Below, piece by piece: positions 57,781 through 64,000 of a stretch of 64,000 nt of DNA (the first letter of the stretch is position 1; every line of letters starts with the position of its first letter). The position numbers were made by a program, and so were the translations under genes. The DNA comes from Gnetum montanum (taxonomy: Eukaryota; Streptophyta; Gnetopsida; Gnetales; Gnetaceae): NCBI GenBank assembly GCA_015680685.1, contig MNCI01010115.1:419065-483064 (forward strand). The letters run 5' to 3'. The notes under the pieces were generated by a model. The model worked only from the letters and a program-made list of their open reading frames with translations. It searched no databases and was not told where the DNA came from.

Positions 57781-58130
57781 TGTTAGGCCTAGGTCATCAA
57801 ACCCTTACTTTGTCATGGTCCCTACCCAAGGAAAGATGTCCTCAAAATCCTAGAACCCCAAAGCACATAGAAAAGCAAGAAAAAAAATCATAGAGGAGAG
57901 TCTAGTGCCTTACCTAGCCAATGGTATCTCCCTATGGTCCTTTATGCACACCCTAGGAAGATTCCTTAGTGTACACTCTCCTACATTGACATAGCTGAGG
58001 TTAGGGTGATGGCGTTCACTTCAACATTTCATGGTTACTTGCTACACTCTTGCTTTCTCCTTTTTTCTCTATCACACTCTAACTTCCTCTCTATCATTGC
58101 CATGCTCTGTCTCCCTTCACCTTGGTTGTG

Positions 58131-58620
58131 CTACGCTCGGTGACTATTTTATTTAACTTTGAAAATCATAGGTTTACTAAGGTAAAACCCCTATTTATAC
58201 CCTTCCAAGTTAAAGAACATGTCACCCTCCAAAGAAATTCTATATCTTGCTTGTACCCCAGGACTATCCTATGTCTTGTGCATAACATGAAACAAGCGTA
58301 GCACCTAGAGTTAGAAATTTTTTTTAAAGTTTCTAGTGTCACTCTACTTAGAAAAATTTTTGCATTCTTTTTACTACCCAATAGATATCCAACTTAGCTC
58401 GACATTTAAAACCTTCCAAGCTTTACTTAAACCCATGTCTCTCACATTAACCATGGTCCATTACAACCTTAAACTAGTAATTTTATGGCCAATTGTGGGC
58501 CCAAAATTACTTTACATACTACACAGTTAGACAAATTTTCATAACATTTTCTTCCCTATTTTATGCATTTTTCCTTATTAAGATAGGTGTTGCTTGAAAT
58601 TTTTCTTATTGTTTTGTAGG
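58131..58620. other. E3 spacer between antisense gene and RT
   Basis: Holds a junction motif (CTTAAACTAGTAATTTTATG then GCC, 58459-58482) and a T-rich tract ending TTTTGTAG at 58613-58620. The tract looks like a 3' splice site directly upstream of the RT module, as expected if the whole antisense gene is spliced out of the gag-pol transcript. Confidence 0.5.
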
Positions 58621-59839
58621 ATCTCTTGAGCAGGATTGCAAAATGAATACATACAAGAGTCTTCATTCACCCTTAGTCTTGATTGAACCTTACAGTGGTT
58701 CCACAAGATGCATAAACACTAAGCTTCTAGAGTTTGAGCCATTCACCTATGACACAAACGTAGCATTCCTAGAGACATCTCTATATTGGTTAGATCATTT
58801 TTTTAGAGCTCTAGACTTCAAAGTAGGTGACATAAGTGAGGATCCCCTCACTTATGTCCCTGTAGTAACATGTAAAGGTGAGGCGAAAACATTGAAACTT
58901 AGTTCCATTCCATCTCTAAAGTCCTTAACAATAATGCCAAGGAATTTGCATGGTCCTAAGAGGACATGGTGGGCTGACCATTGCATAATATAGCATAACA
59001 TTATCCCTGATCCTCGCATAAAACTAGTTAAGTAAAAAGTTTGTAAAGTCAAGCCTAAGGTAGCATTGGCCATTCGTAATGAAATCACTAAGCATTACAA
59101 AGCTGGTTTCTTTTGGGAAATTGACTACACTGAATAGGTCTCAAACATTATAGTTGTCCCTAAGAAAAATGAAAGTATACACATTTGCATAAACTTTCAA
59201 GACCTAAACAAGGTGACCATCAAAAATGATTTTCCATTGCCTAGTATTGACCAACTCATCAATACTACAGTTGGTCATGCCTTATTATCCTTTATGGACA
59301 GGTTCTTAGGGTACAACTTAATCTAAATCAACCTAGAGCACCAACTTAGCACTACCTTCATGACCCCCTAGGGTATGTTTTGCTATACAATGATGCCCTT
59401 TGGACTAAAGAATACAAGAGCAACCTACCAACATGCAATGATGTATATCTTTAGTGACTATCTACTAGACTTGCTAAATGACTACATTGATGATATAGTA
59501 GTTAAGTCCAAGTTAGCTCATGACCATGTAGATGACTTGAATCATGTCCTCAAATGTTTCTTTAGACATGACCTTAGGGTAAATCCCAAAAAGTGTGTCT
59601 TTTGTGTCAAAACCAATTGAATGCTAGGCTTTGTAGTATCAAAAGTAGGTATACATGTAGACCTCGATAAGGCTAAGGCTATTACCAAATTAGCACCACC
59701 AAAAAACCTTAAGGAGCTACATAGGTTACAAGGTAGATTACAATTCATACATAGGTTTATCACAAGGTTGACTAACAAGCTATAGCCAATGCAACATTTT
59801 CTCAAAAAGGGGGTCCACTTTGAGTGGATAGCTCAATGC
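58621..59839 (+). pseudogene. E3 reverse transcriptase, broken
   Basis: Starts at ATG 58643 (MNTYKSLHSP). The pre-RT spacer ISEDPLTYVPVVTCKGEAKT LKLS aligns with E1. RT blocks: NIIVVPKKN-type (59140-59170), DFPLPSIDQ-like (59230), LSFMDRFLGYN, MMPFGLKNTRATYQHAMMYI, and the catalytic YIDD at 59482-59493. Next are LNHVLKCFFRHDLRVNPKKC, LGFVVSKVGI and LKELHRLQGRLQFIHRFI. The catalytic Asp pair is intact, but stops occur at about 59026, 59135 and 59370. Confidence 0.9.
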
Positions 59840-60271
59840 CAAAAGATATTTGACAACCTCAAAAAGGAGATAGCTCAACTTTCGATAGTCTACCCTCCAC
59901 AAGGAGATAAGCCATTCAACATTTACCTTGCAATCTCAAATGCATCCATTGCATCTCTACTTTGCCAAAAGTGAGATGATGGCTCAGAGGCCCCTATTTA
60001 GTACTTAAGCCATGCGCTAGTGGAGCATGAGGCAAAATACAATGATGTAAATAAGAACTATCTTACCTTAGTATTTGCACTTAGAAAATGGAGACACTAT
60101 CTTTTTTGCAATCAGGTTAATGTCATCTACAAAAGTAACATGCATTGGGTAATTACTATGAATATGTAAAAAATTAGTTGAATAGCATGATGAAAGGAAA
60201 TAACCATGGAGTTTGACCTACACTATAGAGTGCAAGCATCCATAAAAGGTTGAGCAATAACTACATAACTT
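59840..60271 (+). pseudogene. E3 RNase H, broken
   Basis: CQKIFDNLKKEIAQLSIVYP, KPFNIYLAISNASIASLLCQ, YLSHALVEHEAKYNDV, LVFALRKWRHYLFCNQV and ITMEFDLHYRVQAS in order. Aligned with E1 8236-8734. Stops at about 59970 and 60165. Confidence 0.85.
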
Positions 60272-60605
60272 ATGACTTCACCCATAGATGATCAAACAAT
60301 AATAGATCTGAAATTTCTAGATGAGCATGTCAAGAGCATAAGTCAAGTACCCACAAGCTTTGATTTAGTTTTACACTTTGATGGTGCTTCAACCACACAA
60401 TATGGTAGTGCCACTACCATTATCATGTTTGCCTCTAGGGAGATCCGACCCTTCACATATCACTTCATATTTCCTTGTACAAACAATGCGGTGGAGAATA
60501 AAGGGCTCCTTAGAGATGTCTTAGTAGCTTGAGTGTTAGGAATCCAAAACATGGTATTCTGAGGCAATTCATAGCTAGTCATCAACCAAGTTACAGAGGT
60601 TTATG
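60272..60605 (+). pseudogene. E3 second (archaeal-type) RNase H, truncated
   Basis: Frame 60272-60532 carries FDLVLHFDGASTTQYGSATT, then FPCTNNAVENKGLLRDVLVA: the first catalytic Asp and the TNNxxE motif of the archaeal-type RNase H. After a stop it continues LVINQVTEVY and then ends abruptly at about 60605, where the E4 antisense-gene sequence begins. The C-terminal helix kept in E1 (ENTITDALATLAL) is missing. Confidence 0.8.
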
Positions 60606-63600
60606 TCTGGGGCAAATCGGGGTATTCTAAAATTTTTGACTAATGGGTTAATCAGGGTCAAGCAGATAGAAGGATCCAACCAACATCCAAAAATCCTAAG
60701 ATGCTTAAGATGGATTTGGAAAATTCCTGAGTATAAGTGCTACCACTTATACAACATGTTTTTTGCTACCCGTCACATGGACACCTGCTTTTAGAACCCA
60801 CCTGGAACTGTTTATTTTGCTGGTAGGTGAGTTCTACCAAGGTATTTTGTCATGTAATCTGTGTTACACTATATATAGGTATTAATAGTATATTTATGCA
60901 TTTTTTATGTGTTACAAGGATTTTTATTAAGAAAAGTGGTCTCCACGGTGACACAGACACCTTGGCATTGGCACAAATAGCCCTGTGGGAGTTTTCCTTC
61001 ACTGAGAATGTGCGCGCCAGAATGATAGGCCAATTTTTGGGTGAGATTAGAACCTATCTAACCCAGTATTTCCAATTTTATTGGAAGTTTAAGGAAGCTG
61101 GTTGGTTGGATAGGGAATGGGCCTCCCTCAGGCTACTCATTGTTGAAGACGTGTTGGTAGATCTTCCATGTCGTTCAAACTTGGTACACTAAAGTTTGAA
61201 TTCATTGTTAAATGTTCGAATGATGTTTACCTTGTGCTAACCCTCTTCTTTTTCTTTTTTTTTGCAAATCATTTTAGTGGCATAGAAATCCCAAGAGGTG
61301 AGTGTGATTGCCTCTAGGTGCAACAAAACCAACCTCTTCTTTAGGTACAGGGAGGTGGAGGAGACCTAGTGCTGGCTCTACAATGGAGCCCCAACCACGC
61401 TGGTCCATAACCTTTAAGAGGTTGGGCTTATGGATGTGTTTTTAGCTATTAACCCAAGTGTCCCACCTGCCAAGATGATTTCCCTAGCTAACTCCTTCTT
61501 TGAAAAGGTAGATTACTTCCACACACATATTCATGGTGTGCATGTAGTATTTGATGTCAATGATCAATTTTTCATGGATCTTTCCGATGTTCCTTCTAAT
61601 GGTCTACCCGTGGGAAAAAATTCCAAAAAAATGCACATAATCAAGATGACATCGATGAGTGGCTAGGGGCTACAAAGGACTGAAAGGGGATCTATATAAA
61701 GAAAGCCAGGCTATGGGTGGCCAAAATAGTTTACCTTGTCTTTCGTGCATGTGCCTTCCCCAAGCTTCTATCCCAATGAAAAATCATTGGGATTGAGCAG
61801 GCTCGGATAATGAGGGATGTCATGAAAGAAGGGACCCGTTACAGTTGGGCTAGGCATCTTTGTAGACTCATGCAAGCTAAAATGGTCAAGCTTCGTGGGA
61901 AGCTTGAGTCCTGTTTCAATGTGCACCATGCCTTTTTCATAGCCTACTTACTGTTCTTTGTGAAATTCTTGGTAGTCCATGAGAATGGTGTCTGGGTACT
62001 ATAATTTCATAACCAGATTTCCAAATCATGGATTTGCCAAGTCTTCTATACCACTCAATCTCAAGATCCTCTGGAAGCTATCAGGGAATCATTCTCGATG
62101 ACAACAAGGGATCGGGTGGCATGCAACTATCAAGGAAAGGACAGCATGGGAGAGGCACCCCCCATTACCATTGACAGTGTGACAAAGGGGGAATGCCTCA
62201 TTAAAAAATGATGACAATGAAATTGTAGCGCAAGAGCTCTCTTCCGGTTGAGGAACCTCCCCGCATAGATGAAGGAAGAGGGAAGAAGCTACGACTCAAA
62301 CTTCGCAAAGTGTAGCCTCCGATTGGTGAGTTTTTCTTTTGGTTTTTCAATTTGTAGTTTTTGGTTTGTTTTTACATTTGCTATGTTGTGTTACACTAGG
62401 TAGCATGGAAGAGCATAGAAACTTTTCCAAGTTGATGTTATCTACTTACTTCGATTACGCTTTGTCAACTAAGGAAGAAGAGGAAGAAGGAGGAGAAGAT
62501 GTAATAGCCCCTACTATGAGGGTGACTGGCAAAAACATGGATGCTCCAACTACAAAGGAGGGGTCCCCAACCCATGAAAAATGGGGCCCTACTATAGAAA
62601 AAGAGGAGGCATTTCCAACAAAGAAAAATGCCTAGCCAATGACAAGGAGGCCCCTAGCAACCAGGACAAGACCCTTGTTGACGATCCTTTTGTAGAGACC
62701 AACTCAGTGTCGGAGGGACACATGAGCATCAAGGATGCTGCTATGCTATTGGGTTAGCTAGAAGGAGAGGGGCTCCATTTGGATGTTGATGAGTTTGACC
62801 ACATATTTGACAATGTGTCGATGGGTGATCCCCCTGTTATCACCCTTGAGGGTTTGCTGGGTAGGAGCTTGACATTGTTATTTACACTATTCATCATCCC
62901 TATTATGATTCTCTCCACTTTAGCTAACATGTCTTACCATGCAGTTGACATAATCATTGACACCTCCAACCCATCCTCGATCTACCTGCAACCATGGACT
63001 GAGACCCCTGATAAATTTTCTTTCATGGAAGGGTTGGTCGATGACATGATCGATCATTTGAAGTGGGTCGACCCAGAAATGGCTAAGTTAAAGTGCTAAG
63101 CTAGACTCTAAGTTGTTGTCACATTCACCATGCCACTGCAACTAATGCATTTCTTTATATGTGGTTGGTAGCCTCTCATCTTAAGTGGGATCCCGAACAA
63201 GCAGTCAAGGTAGACATCATGCTTGAATTCCCACCGGAGGTGATTGAGGTACCTCATTGTGTATAAGATGAGGCAAGCCAATGTGCTTTGTACTTAGCAC
63301 ACTCCCTGTGGGAATGTAGGTGCATGAATGAATACCTATAGAAACAGGTCTAGAGACTTGAGAAGGAGAAGGTCAGCCTAACCACCAAGGTGGGGGACCT
63401 CCATTCCAAGAACGAATTCTTGTTAGCCCGATATACCAATGATGGTAGTTGCTTCATGGACATCATTAACTACACAAGGTATTGGATGGTCATGCAGTGC
63501 AACAATGAGGAAACTCGTGAAATAATAGAGTAGCACATGAAAATGGACTTGTTAGCCCAGAAAAACAAAGACTGGAAAGATTACAGTGCTAAGGTTTATG

Positions 63601-64000
63601 AGTGGGGGTAGGCAAAAAAAAACCACAAGCATATGTATAAGCTACCATAACCAATACAGGGATGCCTCAGTCAAGTTACACACCTATGAGGTATTCATCA
63701 ATATTATTGGTGCTTCTAGGGCTTATGACAAGTTCATGCAATAGGTGATAGTGAGCAAATCTCCCGAAAGGGAAATGACCTTTCCCATGGGTGAAACCGC
63801 CACTACCACCTTTTCTTTGAGACCTCCAAGGTGGACATCCATAGAGAAGGAGAAAGTTGCTACAAGCACTAATCTGGGAGATAGAAATTAGGTTGATATC
63901 CTGGAAGAGGAGATCTTGTGTTGCCTAGCGGCAAACCTAGACTAGATACCCCTTGAAACAGACGTGGGGCCATCTCGGGTGAATTACTTTTTGGTGTGGT
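60606..64000 (+). pseudogene. E4: antisense-type gene of another Tat-type element (partial)
   Basis: Aligns with the E1 antisense gene from its third exon onward: SGANRGILKFLTNGLIRVK, a 92-bp intron (60827-60918), GLHGDTDTLALAQIALW, acceptor ATTTTAG (61277), GLMDVF, the block IHGVHVVFDVNDQFFMDL, ACAFPKLLSQ, TRYSWARHL...FVKFLVVHENGVW and YTTQSQDPLEAIRES. Then a donor GGTGAG (62325), acceptor ACTAG (62399), Glu-rich EEEEEGGEDV, the block IYLQPWTETPDKFSFMEGLV, MDLLAQKNKDWKDYSAKVYE (63540-63600) and SPEREMTFPMGETATTTFSL up to EEEIL (63910). It is the best-preserved copy in this window and runs off the end. If it is arranged like E1, its gag-pol would be on the minus strand. Confidence 0.75.
60827..60918 (+). 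other. Candidate 92-bp intron in E4 antisense-type gene
   Basis: Canonical donor GTGAGT and acceptor TTACAAG, at the same protein position as the E1 intron 12323-12404. Confidence 0.75.

Larger units (their letters stand above)
55696..58130 (-). pseudogene. E3 antisense gene: spliced ORF between protease and RT, unknown function
   Basis: Minus strand, opposite to E3 gag-pol, as in E1. The last exon, 55761 down to the stop at 55696-55698, reads GDGVGPSGAMDEEEEEEP and follows a T-rich tract ending ACGTAG; E1 has a parallel last exon (GHGGGEVGPNGTGANDVEDF). Further upstream are KMDLLARKN.DWKYYSAKVY (about 56300), aligned with E1 MDLLNRKCHDWMSFASRVHK and E4 MDLLAQKNKDWKDYSAKVYE, and an HCGSASVSMRTY piece (about 56500-56540) aligned with E4 HTPCGNVGA.MNTY. 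The N-terminal part (56550-57200) is too decayed to place exactly. Many stops; function unknown. Confidence 0.65.
49023..60605 (+). mobile_element. E3: Tat-type LTR retrotransposon, 3'-truncated in pol
   Basis: Begins TGAAACACC like E1 and E2, with LTR, TATA, PBS, gag, protease, an antisense gene on the minus strand, RT, RNase H and second RNase H, all in plus orientation. It stops inside the second RNase H at about 60605, where E4 starts; integrase and the 3' LTR are not in the window. It is inserted in the chromovirus integrase. The five bases before it are TGAGG; the matching copy would be outside the window. Confidence 0.85.

Noticed and set aside
57479-57853. 124-residue plus-strand ORF with recurring Cys/His, resembling a zinc-finger repeat protein
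   Set aside because: The recurrence follows a ~36-bp minisatellite; spacing does not fit a known finger, and E1 has a related array in a different frame context.

Overview
The window looks like non-genic, repeat-dense DNA from a large plant genome. It is AT-rich, I see no intact host gene, rRNA or tRNA, and almost all of it is old plant LTR retrotransposon sequence full of stops and frameshifts. The size, age and nesting of the elements would fit a gymnosperm or another slow-turnover plant, but the species cannot be read from the sequence. Two isolated N bases (16444, 28311) show it is a draft assembly.

Layout. 1-3040: old AT-rich DNA with a decayed plus-strand ORF of unknown type. 3041-22356 (E1): a nearly complete, very long (19.3 kb) Ty3/gypsy element on the minus strand with 1942-bp LTRs, PBS, PPT, gag, protease, RT, RNase H, a second (archaeal-type) RNase H and integrase. 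22357-26928: decayed coding remnants, including a Ty1/copia gag piece. 26929-37303 (E2): a 10.4-kb minus-strand relative of E1 with an exact 5-bp target duplication (ATATT), keeping gag and protease but no recognisable pol. 37500-39660 and 46100-47530: two copies of one LTR-like repeat. 40990-46080: a plus-strand Athila-like element. 47535-49022: the integrase end of a chromovirus-like element on the minus strand. 49023-60605 (E3): a plus-strand relative of E1/E2 inserted in that chromovirus. 60606-64000 (E4): a fourth, partial relative joined to the E3 pol in an unexpected way.

The most interesting content is a large, spliced, antisense reading frame carried by this element family. In E1 it lies on the plus strand (about 10.4-15.6 kb), opposite to gag-pol, exactly between protease and reverse transcriptase. 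In E3 it lies on the minus strand (about 58.1-55.7 kb), again between protease and RT and again antisense. E4 is a third copy (60.6-64.0 kb). All three share a C-terminal signature (MDLL..K..DW......V..W). E1 and E4 also share the N-terminal and central parts, an acidic linker and a small intron at the same place; E1 and E3 share a final small exon. The protein looks like neither Gag nor Pol.

The short tandem words that fill each element's LTR recur in the spacer where that element's antisense gene should start. A TAGTTTTAGGCCAT-like motif recurs at the borders between modules. Together these suggest that the Tat-type elements carried an independently transcribed opposite-strand gene with LTR-like control repeats. 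Everything here is now broken; the claim concerns the ancestral family.
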